Source: Setomelanomma holmii
Taxonomy: Eukaryota; Ascomycota; Dothideomycetes; Pleosporales; Phaeosphaeriaceae
Assembly: GCA_010015745.1 (NCBI GenBank)
Contig: ML978215.1
Coordinates: 1-64,000 of the forward strand
Direction: 5' to 3'
Length of the DNA stretch: 64,000 nucleotides
The notes under the pieces were generated by a model, which searched no databases, was not told the origin of the DNA, and saw nothing but the letters and a program-made list of their open reading frames with translations. The translations under genes were made by a program, and so were the position numbers. Every line of letters begins with the position of its first letter. The stretch's first letter is position 1. Below are positions 20,399 through 32,200 of the stretch, piece by piece.

Positions 20399-22087
20399 GT
20401 TCCGATCCCCTTCAGCGTCTTCCCGTCTGCGTATCGGAACGCGGAAGTTAAAGAATCTACCAGCGTCAAGGTAGAAGGCGAAGCAAAGCACTCACAGGCT
20501 TCACACGGACGGGAAGGTCACGAAGAAACCGACAAAACCTTCTCAGCCACCGTCCACGCTCCCCAGCACCGCGACACCTACGTCAAGGAGGAGGTCCGTA
20601 TCACCGAAGAAGAGCGTCTCCGCCGTCCCCAGGCCCAGCACAGCGAGGAAGTCCACATCCGTGAGCAGACTCGTTACAGGCAGCCAGAGCAGCGTGAACG
20701 CGTCGAATTCGCAGTAACCCGCGACCGGTAAGTGACTGAATCATTCCCATTTGTTTTGCCAGCGCACCACTTGCACGGATCATCACAACAGCCCGCTCCC
20801 CAGCCCCCTGAGCTTGGCGGCTAGCAAGCCACCGACAGCCGCTAACCCTTTTCCTCTGTTGTTGTCGGAGCGACGTGCAGTCCCCACTTTTCCCTCACCT
20901 CCTCTTCCCTACCCAAGCTGACCTTTCATCTCTTCTTCAGCTACCAGCCCCCATCCTCATCCTCTTCCCACTCCCACATTGAGGTTCAGGACAGGACCTA
21001 CGATCGCCACTTCAATACAGTCCACGGCCCTGCCACCGACTACGCGCCCTCCCAGATCGACGTCTCTGAGCGTCAGTTCCGCGAGCGCACTCGTCCCATC
21101 GTCGCAGAGCAAGGTTACACCAACCACAGCACCCGCGCCAACGACCAGCAAGCCTCCCGTTTCACCAGGGAGTCTGTCACAGTCAAGGACACCCACGCTT
21201 CCCAAGCAAGGTCCGACCCGATCGACGCCCGCTACCCATCCCAGGTTCGAGTAGAAAAGACTACTCGTTCCACTGCCGACGCCCCCAAGAAGTACAAGCG
21301 TGATATGGGATATTACGACGACGAAGGTCAATACCACTCGTTCCGCCACGGTCTCTCCAAAGCTGCCCACAAGGTCGCCGAACGCGTAGCCCACCCCATC
21401 CACCCTCACCGCCACCAGCACTACTCGACCGAGCACTCCCACACCGGATCCAAGTACGACGATCTCCGTGAAGAGGTGATTGTCAAGGAGAAGTACACCA
21501 CCGCTATCCCAGCCCAGCCTCCTTCCCGCCCCGTTCAGTTCGGTGCCCCTGTTGAGCGTGTCGTTCGTGTCAACAGCTCTTCTCACGCTCCCCATCCTTC
21601 CGTCCCCGCTACTCCAGCCACCGCACGCAAGATGGCTTCCCCCAACACCATCACCATCCCTTGCCACCACATCCGCATTGGCGATCTCCTGATCCTCCAG
21701 GGCCGCCCTTGCCAGGTCATCCGCATCACTACCTCCTCCCAGACTGGCCAGCACCGCTACCTCGGTGTTGACCTCTTCACCAAGCAACTCCATGAGGAGT
21801 CCAGCTTCATCTCCAACCCGGCTCCCTCGGTCGTTGTCCAGAACATGCTTGGTCCTGTCTTCAAGCAGTACCGTGTTCTCGACATCCGTGAGGATGGTCG
21901 TGTCGTCGCCATGACCGAGTCTGGTGATGTCAAGCAGGGCCTTCCCGTCCTCGACCAGAGCGCTCTCCTCTCGCGCCTTACAGAGTCCTTTGACAACGGC
22001 CGAGGAAGCGTTCGCATCCTTGTCATCAACGATGATGGCTTGGAGATGGCTGTTGACTACAAGGTCGTCCACGGCTCCAGGTTGTAG
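20399..22087 (+). CDS. hex1: Woronin body major protein HEX1
   Basis: Forms the crystalline core of the Woronin body, a peroxisome-derived organelle that plugs septal pores after wounding. The conserved eIF5A-like core (ITIPCHHIRIGDLLILQGRP through VINDDGLEMAVDYKVVHG) ends in the peroxisomal targeting tripeptide SRL. Two exons are clear: 20399-20727 and 20941-22087, joined by a GTAAGT...TTCAG intron. The N-terminal part is Glu/Arg/His-rich with loosely repeated EEVRITEEE and EEVHIREQT units. An internal Met at 21305 begins MGYYDDEGQYHSFRHGL, which matches the usual short HEX1 start and would give 260 aa. The start of the long form is not resolved: no ATG precedes the first exon for about 300 bases, so it is left open at the acceptor. 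Alternative splicing of hex1 leaders is known in other species. Confidence 0.93.
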
Positions 22088-22613
22088 TTGTATCTAGTTA
22101 ATGGTAAGCATCACTATCCATCGCATCTCTTACGTCTTCTGACTCCATCTAGGCCGCACTCAATCTTCTACTTGTACAATGCACCTTTGGGAGTTTGTTT
22201 CTGGACGGCCGCTTCATATTAAATTGTGTTCATAACTTTTCGTCCTCGGCTTGACTAGTAGTGTGTAGCCCGCCTTGCCCATCTCTTCTGATGTCAAGAC
22301 CTTGCGCATGCTTGCTCGCTGCGTCTCGGATACTCTTAGCTACACTGGATAGTTAATGAATTGCATCTCCTTGAACCTCGCTCTTCTCATGTGTTGTGTT
22401 GCTGTCAAGTCCTTTGTTTAAGTGTGAACTTGAGAACGGTCACACGACCTCGTGTTATTCCCGTCCGCCCCTACCCCGCGTTTACAACGTCAACCGCGGC
22501 TCGTCTCTCCATTCACATCCCGCGTCGGATCTAGCACTCAAGATGGAGATGATCCAGAGTCGCATCCGTTTTGTCTTCAACATACTACGGCCGGATTGAT
22601 ATCATTAGGGTCG
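22088..22613. other. Intergenic
   Basis: HEX1 3'UTR followed by the promoter of the dioxygenase. No additional gene seen. Confidence 0.5.
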
Positions 22614-23847
22614 ATGCCTTCGTTCAATATGCCTCATTACGACCACTCGCCATTGCCTCAGCGCGACACCTTTGAAGACCTACCTCCTTTCCCCGACAAT
22701 GTTCCTACGGCTCCACTTCTGCGCGTATCGCTAGAGAAACTCCTTCAGCAAGATTCAGAAGAGCAAGAGCGCTGCTGGAAGGCATGTTGTGATCTGGGCT
22801 TCTTTTACCTTGATTTGCGAACGTCTACTCCACTGGGCTCAATTGAAGGGGAAGCCTTACTCCAGGATGCTGACCGCTTATTCGAGGTTATGAAGGGCTT
22901 TTACGATCTGGATGTGAGCAAGAAGGTCAAGTATGACTTCAAAGACCAAGGGTCATATTTTGGGTACAAGGGCTATGGCGAAGGCTTCATCGACAAGCAG
23001 GGCACGAGAGATAGGAACGAGTTCTACAACGTAACCGCTGTGCAACTCTCAATCATTCATGGGTTAACGGTTGTCGCAGATATCAAAAGACGACGTCCTT
23101 GGTCTAAGCAATTCACTCCCATCACCAGCCATCCTCAACTCACATCGCGACCTGTACAAATCCTACTCCCAGGCTTCGCACGCTATTTGCATGCTTATCA
23201 CCTCGCTCGTCTCATCACGCCTCCCACTCACCGAGTCCGCTCGTGCGAAAGGCGGTTTCCAGGCCCTGCACAGACTCGATGCCGTCTCCGGCGATCAGAT
23301 TCGCTTCGTGAAAGCGCCGCCACAAGAACAATCCCTCAAAGGTGTAGCTTTGGGCGAGCACACAGACTTTGGAAGCGTGACTGTTCTGTTCAATCGTTTG
23401 GGAGGTTTGCAAGTTCGACTCCCGGACTCGATCACACCAACGCCACCAACGTCAACATCTTCACCAGCTACTGACATCGAGAAGAGACTATGCGAGAATG
23501 GATGGACGTATGTGCGCCCCTTACCTGGACATTGTATCGTCAATCTCGGCGACGCGCTCGTCAAATTCTCCTCTGGCATCTTGCGCTCAAATATCCATCG
23601 CGTTGTTGCGCCGCCTGGTGATCAGGGGAGTGTGACAAGGTATAGCTTGGTATACTTTTGTCGTCCGGAGGATAATGTTGTGCTGAAGAGTCTGGTAGAG
23701 GGTGGAGAGAAGGAGGAAGAGGATGTTACGGCGAAGGAGTGGATACTACGGAGAGCGTTGGGGAGAAGGGAGAAAGAGGGGTGGGAGAAGAGTGTGGGGA
23801 CGGAGGGGGAGAGTATGGTGAGGAGGGGTGGGGGGATGAGGGTCTAA
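22614..23847 (+). CDS. 2-oxoglutarate/Fe(II) dioxygenase, IPNS-like
   Basis: A soluble non-haem iron oxygenase of the isopenicillin-N-synthase-like superfamily. Two exons (22614-23030, 23080-23847) total 1,185 nt, 394 aa. The N-terminal DIOX_N-type region has CWKACCDLGFFYLDL and a segment with GYKGYGEGFIDKQGTRDRNEFYN. The C-terminal jelly roll carries the iron triad: His and Asp in GEHTDFGSVT and the distal His in RSNIHRVV. RYSLVYF provides the Arg-x-Ser that binds 2-oxoglutarate. The tail is Glu/Lys/Gly-rich. Substrates of these fungal enzymes are diverse and mostly unknown. The frame stays open upstream to 22452, but that part lacks family resemblance, so the Met at 22614 is preferred. Confidence 0.85.
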
Positions 23848-26323
23848 TAAGTTGAAACATGCGTGTTGTTGGTTATTCGTGACTCGAAAAGACTGAGGGG
23901 TTTTTCACGTCTTGAGAAATGCATCAGAAAAGTGGGCATGATTGGAGCCACGACCTCGCAAAATCCACTATTTATACCTCCTTTGCCCTCGTCAACCAAT
24001 TTCTTCACTCCTATATCAAAACCTGCTTCTTGTTATCAGAATGCGAGACATCCTGAGCTATGAGCGTTGTCGCTGTGTTTTCCCGAAACTGGATCCTGGC
24101 TTTCATTATGTCTGATGCCGTGTCCACATTGCACTTCGACACGAAAATCCAGAAATCAATTTTTTGGTTATTCCACTACCTTGATATGGGTATCCGAATG
24201 AGTTGCACTCGTCCAACATGAGAAAATTGTACTGGTGCAGAGAAGTGGCTATGTTTTGTGTGCAAAACTTGAAAGGCACAACTTCGTCGGGCCAGGTTAG
24301 TTGCGCTCGAGGAAGTCTTGAGTACTTTCATACAGTCCAAGGTTGTGTTCGAAAGAGGAAGTGGCTGAGACTATGTTCTTGGACAGGTGAACAACACAAC
24401 ATGCCTCACTGGATATGACTGCCCGTTTCCTCATGAAGGCATCCACCTCAAGTGTCGCTGCTGTGCACCTTCAGCAATATGAAAATGTTCCTTTGAAAGG
24501 TTGCGTGCTTTTTGACCTGCACCATTCTCGTGGCGAGCCTAGAATTGAGAAGCATCCATCAGTATGCCATGTCTTCCGGTGCTCTCGACCTTGAATCATA
24601 ACTTGGTTGATCACATATCGTTCCCTGGGTCTTTCGCGCCTGCGCTATGTCACCCTACCAAGAAGCACGAGAGAGCTTGCGATGGCGTCTGCTAGGTCGT
24701 CGCAGCTAGCTCCATGAAAGCTCTTTACGGATTGCTCCCTGCCAGATCTATTTCTTCGATGCACTGAGGTCATTTCAGTGAACTCAGAAGGCCTTCGTGG
24801 AGTTGTATGTGCAGCATTGCATCTGGCGAAAAGGAAAGTCGAACGAACTCATATTATTAATCTAGATTTACGAAAGCAAGAGAAGGAGACCACGATTTTT
24901 GTTGCGACATTGCGACCTTGGGATTAACATTTGGACGTGCGAAGCCCGGCTTCATCTTCTTCTTCTTCTTCTTCTTCTTCTTCTTCTTCTTCTTCTTCTT
25001 CTTCTTCTTCTCAAATATCAAATTAAAATGACAAATGAAAGAATACAGCATCTACATACATGTGGAGACGTGGATCGGAAGCAAAGAAGAGGAAAAGGCT
25101 GTAGTATGTCGTTCCTTACCCTCGGAACATCATCTCAAAATGCGACTTGAAAGGAAGCCCTGGATCGTTTCTTGTTCCTCACAATGATATTAGAAGTGGC
25201 CAGACAGTACCATGGACGTAGACGCGCGGCGCTGCAGCTGCTTCGATGTAACGTGCTTGCAAGCCCAGATCTTGTTGCTCACCTTCTCGACACCATCTTT
25301 ACCTCTAGGCCAAAACGCGCGTTGAAGCATTACATATGTAGTTGTCTTTTCCGCAACACTTTCAGAGGATAAAGACGTCGTGTGTCTTCGCGCATTATTG
25401 ACATGAGACCCAGATATTGCCCGACCTGACATTGACTGCCGACTCGCCTCATGATACCCTTATGACCGCTACTCCAATCTCGTCTCCTCCTAGAAGATGC
25501 TCTTTAATGGTAGAAGAACCTGCCATGATATCAGGAAGAAGTAGACTTTACGATGGTCTGTGATTGAGTAACATGTCGGTACGGCGAAGATTTTGATCGT
25601 GTCCGACGGATGAGACCAGTTCTTGGAGAATCCCGACATTGAATGAGGTATTCTGGTTGCCCTTTGGATTTCCATAGAGATCATGTGGACCCGCAAAGGA
25701 TTCAAGGCACTCAGGCAGTCTCTGACCATGTATCTATCGTTTTCTACACAGCCAAAGTCACCTTGTACATGAAAAGTGAGGCGCATAATGGATTTTGATC
25801 GGGTATTGGGCACCTAAGAGAACGAGTTTGACCTAAAGTAATATGCGCCATGGATGCAGACCAACCCAGATATAAAGGAAAGACGGCTCACTCCTGGCGA
25901 GCTCCGAAAACAGCAGGTAGATAAGCTAAGTCTTAGCACTGGGCGATAAACCCTCGATGGCTCATGTTCTCAATTTCAACATGATGGAGAATGATCTTAG
26001 CGCTGGGACAATTTCCACAACGAATGAAGGACACATAGTGTATGAGACTTGCTCATAGAAAAGGACTACAGTGAGCCTGTGGCACAGGGCGACTCCCAAA
26101 GCCAGACAAAAGCCAGTACCGCAAGAGTGAGTTGCTCAGATTGCGCGCATCAAGTAGTTACAACTTGATATTGCTGAACGAGCTGCAGAGATCCATTTAG
26201 CTAGCACCGGTAGGAGACGTTGCTGCCGCCTAAATAGGTGATCATGAACATCATGCACTTCAATAGTCGTAGATGTTCGTTTCCCAGCATTGGCCTCCAG
26301 TTTGTAAGAAGAAAAAGTGAGGC
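23848..26323. other. Gene-poor stretch with a microsatellite
   Basis: About 2.5 kb without a supported gene. Apart from the CTT repeat I see only short frames. The minus-strand frame at 25490-25813 is unassigned. The part next to 26323 may hold lost 3' exons of the HET gene, since a GTACCG donor-like site follows its last sense codons, but no HET-like continuation is evident. Confidence 0.4.
24954..25011. repeat. (CTT)n microsatellite
   Basis: An almost perfect trinucleotide run of about 19 units. It produces poly-Leu and poly-Lys open frames on opposite strands, neither of which I regard as a gene. Confidence 0.95.
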
Positions 26324-26805
26324 CTACGGTACTGCTTCAGGTTCTGGGTTCCCTGCTACACTGGCATGCCAGATCATCAGACTCTCAGGCTCCAATTCCT
26401 GCAGCACCTTCCAATACCATCCATTCTGAGGTGGGTTTTCATCGTCCAATTCGCTAAGCAGGTCTTGCAACCTGTTTTGCGAGCCGTCTTCAGACAGGCC
26501 CATGTTCTGAGCGAGCCTACGGGCCACCGCAGTATTGCATAGAATGTAGACTTTCTGTGCGAGAAGCAGTTCCTGTACGATCCACAAGCGGATGAAGTAC
26601 CGATTTTGCAGTAGCACATTGATAGATTGTACTGTTTCTTGGTCCTTGAATTCCTTGGCTGCGTTCACTGTGTCAATGTCATTGCCAAGCCAAGCAATGA
26701 CGAAGTAGGCATTTTGGTAGATTTCGGGCATAAGTGGCAGGACAAAGCTCTTTTCCACCAGATCTTCTTGGTTGATACTCAATTGGTCGATCCAGATGTA
26801 AACAT

Positions 26806-26967
26806 CACAGTCCGCAACAAGCAAGTCAATCCGTTCACCTTCAGAGACCCACCTACCTATCTAGGTAGGAGTTAAGCCCCTATAGGCAACTACTAGGCTC
26901 AAAGAGGTAATCAATCAAGTCTAGCCAGACCTTCTGAGCCCCACTTAATTGCTTGTTGCGGAGTCTA
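26806..26967 (+). mobile_element. 162-bp hAT-like MITE, copy 1
   Basis: A non-autonomous element with terminal inverted repeats: CACAGTCCGCAACAAGCAA at its left end and the complement of CAGACTCCGCAACAAGCAA at its right end. It is flanked by the 8-bp duplication GTAAACAT (26798-26805) and GTAAATAT (26968-26975), which differ by one transition. The 8-bp duplication and terminal CA fit the hAT superfamily. It has no coding capacity. It is inserted in the HET gene just upstream of the codons for IWIDQLSINQ. Confidence 0.88.
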
Positions 26968-27219
26968 GTAAATATCGTGGCCATACGTTAAAGGGTTGGC
27001 GAAGCTGCAAAGAAAGTGGTAGAGATTTGATCTCACTTCACAGTATTGGTGGCTTGTCGACGGAGAAACAATCCCGTGTTTGTATTCGAAGCTGCGTATA
27101 CGGTACGAGGTATCATCTTCGTCTCCCCATCTATATGATAAAGCAAGATATGGTGGTGCGACGCCGATGTTGAAGGTATATATGTAGCAGTCTGGCATGA
27201 TGTCCTGGTCTGCCAGTAC

Positions 27220-27381
27220 CAGACTCCACAACAAGCAATTAAGTGGGGCTCAGAAGGTCTGGCTTGACTTGATTGATCACCTCTTTGAGCCTAGTAATTG
27301 CCTATAGAGGCTTAACTTCTACCTAGATAGGTAAGTGGGTCTCTGAAGGTGAACGGATTGACTTGCTTGTTGCGGACTGTG
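27220..27381 (-). mobile_element. 162-bp hAT-like MITE, copy 2
   Basis: The same element as copy 1 in the opposite orientation, also exactly 162 bp, flanked by a perfect 8-bp duplication GCCAGTAC (27212-27219 and 27382-27389). By eye it differs from copy 1 at about eight positions, seven of them transitions, one in the CpG of a terminal repeat. It is inserted in the same HET gene, nearer its 5' end. Confidence 0.88.
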
Positions 27382-27482
27382 GCCAGTACGCCCCTCGGGG
27401 CCAGGCGAATCTTGATCTGACGAATCCACGGAACCTTTTGAGACGTGTTTGTTACTGGAGGCGGAAGATCCCAGTGGAACAT

Positions 27483-29210
27483 GCGTTCCTACATTCTTCG
27501 TCTGTGCGACCCGAAGGTGCAAAAGCTTCGTGTGCAAGGCTGAGATCCTCAACTAGTGTGGTGAGGTACAACAAGGCTGAGGATTTCGACAGGTTGTGCG
27601 AGGGCCGCTGACGCCGCCTATTATGAAGTCAAAGATGGAACATGCCCATAATCGCGGAGGAAAGATGAGGAGCGCCCTCGTCATGAAGAGACACGAGGCT
27701 CATTTGGTCGAGAAGTGTCCGTCGGGGTGTGTGCACCCGCCTGGGAGGGCGCTTGCCCCAGGTTCCGTCCTTTCTCTTTCCTCGCGATTTGCCTGATTGG
27801 GACTAGTGCTTAACCTCAGAGTCAGAGCGCTCACGCCTGCCTACTTAAATAGCTCTTCCTCATAGATTCAATGTGACACGATTCTTCTCAACCTTGCCCC
27901 ATTGACAAGAAGGCTGCCAAGCATGGCAGCCTGGAGCTGCGAGATTGGGCAGTCACGAGGCTGACGGGGAGGAAAGTTGTCCACGGAGCAAGGCGCAACC
28001 ATCCGTTAGATTAAGACGGAGCTGCCAATTGGCTACTAAGCCCTCCACAGGCCATATATGCACGGGCTCTGATATATAACAAGAGCAACCAACCACTACA
28101 CTCATGTCTGCAGACGAACAGACGCTTTAGGTGACAATCTAGTGGCTTAGCTTTAGATAATCACAACCACCGACAATGTCAACTAGTCAAAAGACATTTC
28201 CTACCGGGCTTCACATCGAACTCGTCGTCAATCTCGCTCGCACCTCGGAAGTGATAGCTCGCCAATTCCAAGCTAAGCCCTAAATTGCTTCAGGAACCTT
28301 GCACTCTCTTCAAATGGGTACTGAAGCGAACACCCTAGTGCTGTGACAGTCACTGTGCTCTGTCCAACATCCGAAGGTCAAGCTCTACGAGAAGGAACTT
28401 GCTTGACAGCGGAAGTCAAGCAGAGCGAAATTGAACGGCATGGCTGCCAAGCATTGTCATGAAGAAGCGTAAAAGTAGTTCGACTAATCCATGTCATCAC
28501 TCCGAAAGACTGAAATGCCGCATCACACAAGCTTAATCTTCTCATTCCCACCCCGTCTCGTCGCTCCCACAAAAGTCGACAAGACTGGGAAGGAATTGGG
28601 CAGCCATCAGACGTCGATTGAACACAAAGGATGAAGTGTATGCGTATGTATGCAAGAAAGCTAGGGTGGGAATGGAGTACTCGAGGATACTTGGATGAAA
28701 GAGAAGGCATCCCACCCCAGAACTCAAGGCTTTTTATGTAACTAACGCCACGAGCAAGAAGTCATGATCCTTCTTGGCGGATTGCGGAGTGTTATGACCA
28801 TGCATATGTGGTGGTGTACTGGAGATGATTGCTATTCATCAGCCTTGTGGAGTGTGTGCGGCTGCAGGTCAGGTCATCTAAGAATATTGCCAGAATTGGA
28901 CAAGACGAGAAGAGGAAAGAGGGGCAAAGAGCTAGAATCTTCCGTTCTTGGGGGTGGTACAATGGGAGAGGTGATAAGTTCGGCAGTTGAATGTGCTGTT
29001 GCCCATAATTGGGTTGCGGCATGGAATGGCCGCAAGGGCAAACATGTTACAAATATGCCGTCTTGCTCGACGCAGTTGCTTCATGTTTGATAGTGAATTT
29101 TGACTTGTGGTTTATATCAATGTATTTCTAGGATCGAGTGTGCTAGCCCGCACCTCTCCTACCCATGAATGCGAATGCCTCGCATGCCATGTATACAACC
29201 CGAGCAAACC
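27483..29210. other. Gene-poor intergenic
   Basis: This holds the upstream region of the broken HET gene and the 3' flank of the DUF8035-like gene. Open frames are short and unrecognised. I see no further MITE copy. Confidence 0.45.
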
Positions 29211-32200
29211 TTACAACCAAGCCAACACCTTGCTGAATCGACCTTTCTTCTTGTCATCACCACTCTCTTCGTCTGACGTATGATATGATCGCCTATGTTT
29301 TGGCGCACCTCCTCTGCGATGATGGTGACCTGTGTGGTGTGGATCGGACTTAGCCTTGCTGTGGTGCTTATCGTCCTTTCTTATATCTTGCGACTCTTCT
29401 CGACATTCGAATTTGAGCTTGTTGCGTATCTCGTCCTTCGGCGAAGCTTTACGTGAAGACTTTGCCGACTTGTCCTCATTCTTGGGCCTGCTCTTCTCGT
29501 CTCGTCTTCTATCCAGAAAGTGTGAGCATGCGATCATGCCATCTTATACAACGCCAAATAGCAATGCAATGCGATTCGTGAAGCTCATTTATCTTATTCA
29601 CCTGGCAGGTTCCAACATCTTGGGGCGATCCCTCTCGCGCTCCCTCTCGCGACCCAAGTCATCATACTCGCTCGCATCATCGTCGTCGTAGCGTCTGCGT
29701 CGCTCCCGATCCCTATCTCGACCTCGGTCACGATCTTCGTCATCTCTGTCATCTCGAGATCCGTGATGGCTGCTTCGCTTGTCGCGGTCGCCGCGGTCTC
29801 GATCATCGCGATCATCGTACTCCTCCTCTATTTTCGAGTCAATATTTGGACTGACACAGGACTTTCCAGAGAACTTACCTCTCTTCTCGCGAAGCCTCTT
29901 GGTACGATCAGCCAGCTTCTGGATTTCTTGCTTTGTCAAGACACGTAGCACAATGACGCAATCCATGCGCTCCTCAAACCGCTCCTTGGCCTCCTCCAAT
30001 GCCTCGGGGTTGACAAGACGGCGATCGATTCTCGTCCAGCGAGCTCCGATAGGAATGTCTTTGCCCTTCAGCGCATCTTTGTGCGGTGCTACACCCTCAC
30101 GAATAGGCTCAGGCTCCTCGGGGAACTTCTCAGTAGGCTTACGGAGGATACCTTTAACGGGTGGTGCAGCCTCCTTGGGCGGTGCAACAATTGTAACACT
30201 CTTGCTGGGCTGATCAGATTGCAGCTTGTCGAATGACTCCGGCTCTTGGACAAGATTGGCATCATAGACGCTGGATGATCGCTCATCATAGCGTGAGCTG
30301 GGAGGCTCTCTAGCCGTTGGTGGAGAAGCGCGAGATCGTTCCTCGGGGACACGAGATCTATCAGCTTCGTCTTTCCGTGGTCGTCGCTCTCGTTCGCGGT
30401 CCGAGTCGCCTTGGTCACGATCGCGAGCGGCTCGGCTACTGCGTTCGGCCTCTGCCTGCACACGGCGACGGTAGTCTTCATCTGGGTCGAGAGGAGCCTC
30501 CTTCTGTGCTGGCTCTCTCCGTCGCTCAGATTCTCGACGCTCGGCGTCTCGATCGACGTAGTGTCGGGGCCGCTCGTCTCCACTACCTTCTGATGACGGT
30601 GCCTTTCGGCTAGACCTTTCCTTATCATCATCTTCATAACGGCGTTCGCGTGGTTTGCGGTCCGCCTCAGGAGGTGGTGCGTATGCTGGCGCTGGTGGCG
30701 GGACATCTCGGCGCTCATCAGGCCTTCGCTCACGCTTATCATCGCGGTCATCAGATCTTCGATCCCGACGATCCTCTTTATCACGACTGTCGAGTGCGTC
30801 ATACGCCCTTCGTCGCTCACGCTCGCGCTCCCGTTCTCGCTCTTCGGATGACTCGCGATCCTTTTCACGATCCCGGGACTTCATGTAGCCCGCAGCACCC
30901 AAAGTAGCAGCCACGCCAGTTGCTGCACCTGCAACGGCGGGAACATAGCTTGAGCTATTCTCCCGCTCACGAGGCTCACGTTCGCGAGGGCGCTTATCAT
31001 AGTTATCGTATGCTGCTGCTGCTGCTGCTTGTGGCGGCGGCGGCGGAGGGGCGAGATCTCGGTCACGAGAGCTGCGAGGATCGGGCATGCGGGCGTCGGC
31101 ACGATGCGAGGAGTGGTATTGCGAGCCATATTCGTCTGGTCGAGGAAGAGCTGTATCTTGCGGCTTCCAGATGGGCTCACGATCCAATGCGTGATGATCG
31201 TGGGCAAGTGCGGGATTGGCAGGAGCGATGCCAAAGCCTCGTGTAGAGACCTCTCGGTCTGGCAGATGGTCTACCGTGTTATGCCTCCTGTTCTCATTTT
31301 CGCGATCTCGTCGATCATACGGATCGTGATATGTATCTCGGCGGTGGTCGCGAGGCTCTTGGTGGATTGCTGGGGCATGTTGACGGGTCGAGGACGATCG
31401 AGAGGGAGTTTCGTCGGGATAGAGGTCGTACTTGGGAATCTCTCGCGATCTGTCGATCGACGAAGACCTGCCGTGCGATCGAGGAATGTTCTTGTTGATC
31501 TTATCAAACCCGCGGACTGAAGGCGGTGGGCCGAGCTCGCGGGCCGAGCTGCGTGCAGGACGATCTACGATCATGCTGCTGGGTCGAGAAGTTCGCTCAA
31601 GGCTGCCAGCACGTGGCCGCCGCCATGCGGGCTCAGTGTCTCTATACATGCTCGCGGGGTCAGTATATGAGTAGCCATCGTCGCCAAGGTCGGTCAGTCG
31701 TGCAGGAGGCTTGCTGCTGTTGTGGTAGGTGCGACCACCGCTCGTGACACCACCATAGCCCCGGTCGATACTGTCCCTGTGGCTGCGGGCTAGCTCGAGC
31801 TCTCGCTCTGCCACGAGCTGGGTCGAGTGGCTGGTGTCATCCACGCTGTAGATCTTCTTGTGCTGCGTCCGCGTGGGTCCCTGCGTTATGTATGTGTCGC
31901 CGCGCTTGTCCCACGACTTGGCAAGTGGACTCGAGGGACGGTCGAGGTGGCCATGGGGTGTGTACGGTGTTCGAATGGGCATGGACGTGGAGGGAGCAGT
32001 TGGCCTTGTCATGGCCTCGCCCGTGTTCCGTCTTGGGCGTCCATACGAGCTGCTGACGGTGCTCGTAGTGCCACCGGTGCCACGTGAGCCGGATGAGCTG
32101 GGGACATAGTAGGTGGAGGGGTGGAGGGAGCCTCCAATGCGTTCGGCGCTGGTTCGAGGTGAGCTGGGACGGGCATAATGTGAGGTTTCGTAGTACGGGT

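Larger units (their letters stand above)
26324..27482 (-). pseudogene. HET-domain gene broken by two MITE insertions
   Basis: A heterokaryon-incompatibility (HET, PF06985) domain gene. Such proteins trigger cell death after fusion of unlike hyphae. Three blocks identify it: PYLALSYRWGD, IWIDQLSINQED and RYFIRLWIVQELLLA. The frame starts at a Met at 27482 (preceded by an in-frame TAG) and ends at 26324. It is interrupted at 27220-27381 and at 26806-26967 by two copies of one 162-bp element. Each insertion adds 170 nt (element plus 8-bp duplication) and breaks the frame. Subtracting both leaves 819 nt, exactly 273 codons with no other stop, and brings the HET motifs into one frame in the normal order and spacing. 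The protein would be 272 aa, shorter than many HET proteins, so a downstream part may be missing or lie beyond an unrecognised intron. No other lesion is visible, which suggests recent damage. Confidence 0.88.

Noticed and set aside
20957..22072. Long (371-codon) minus-strand open frame
   Set aside because: It is the antisense shadow of the HEX1 exon; its Val/Gly-rich sequence has no family features.
22452..22613. Upstream extension of the dioxygenase frame
   Set aside because: The extra residues are Pro/Arg/Ser-rich with no resemblance to the family start.
24857..25150. Poly-Lys and poly-Leu open frames
   Set aside because: Both are produced by the CTT microsatellite.
26806..27381. A single fold-back transposon with 160-bp arms
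   Set aside because: Each arm has its own terminal inverted repeats and its own 8-bp target duplication, and the middle is HET coding sequence.
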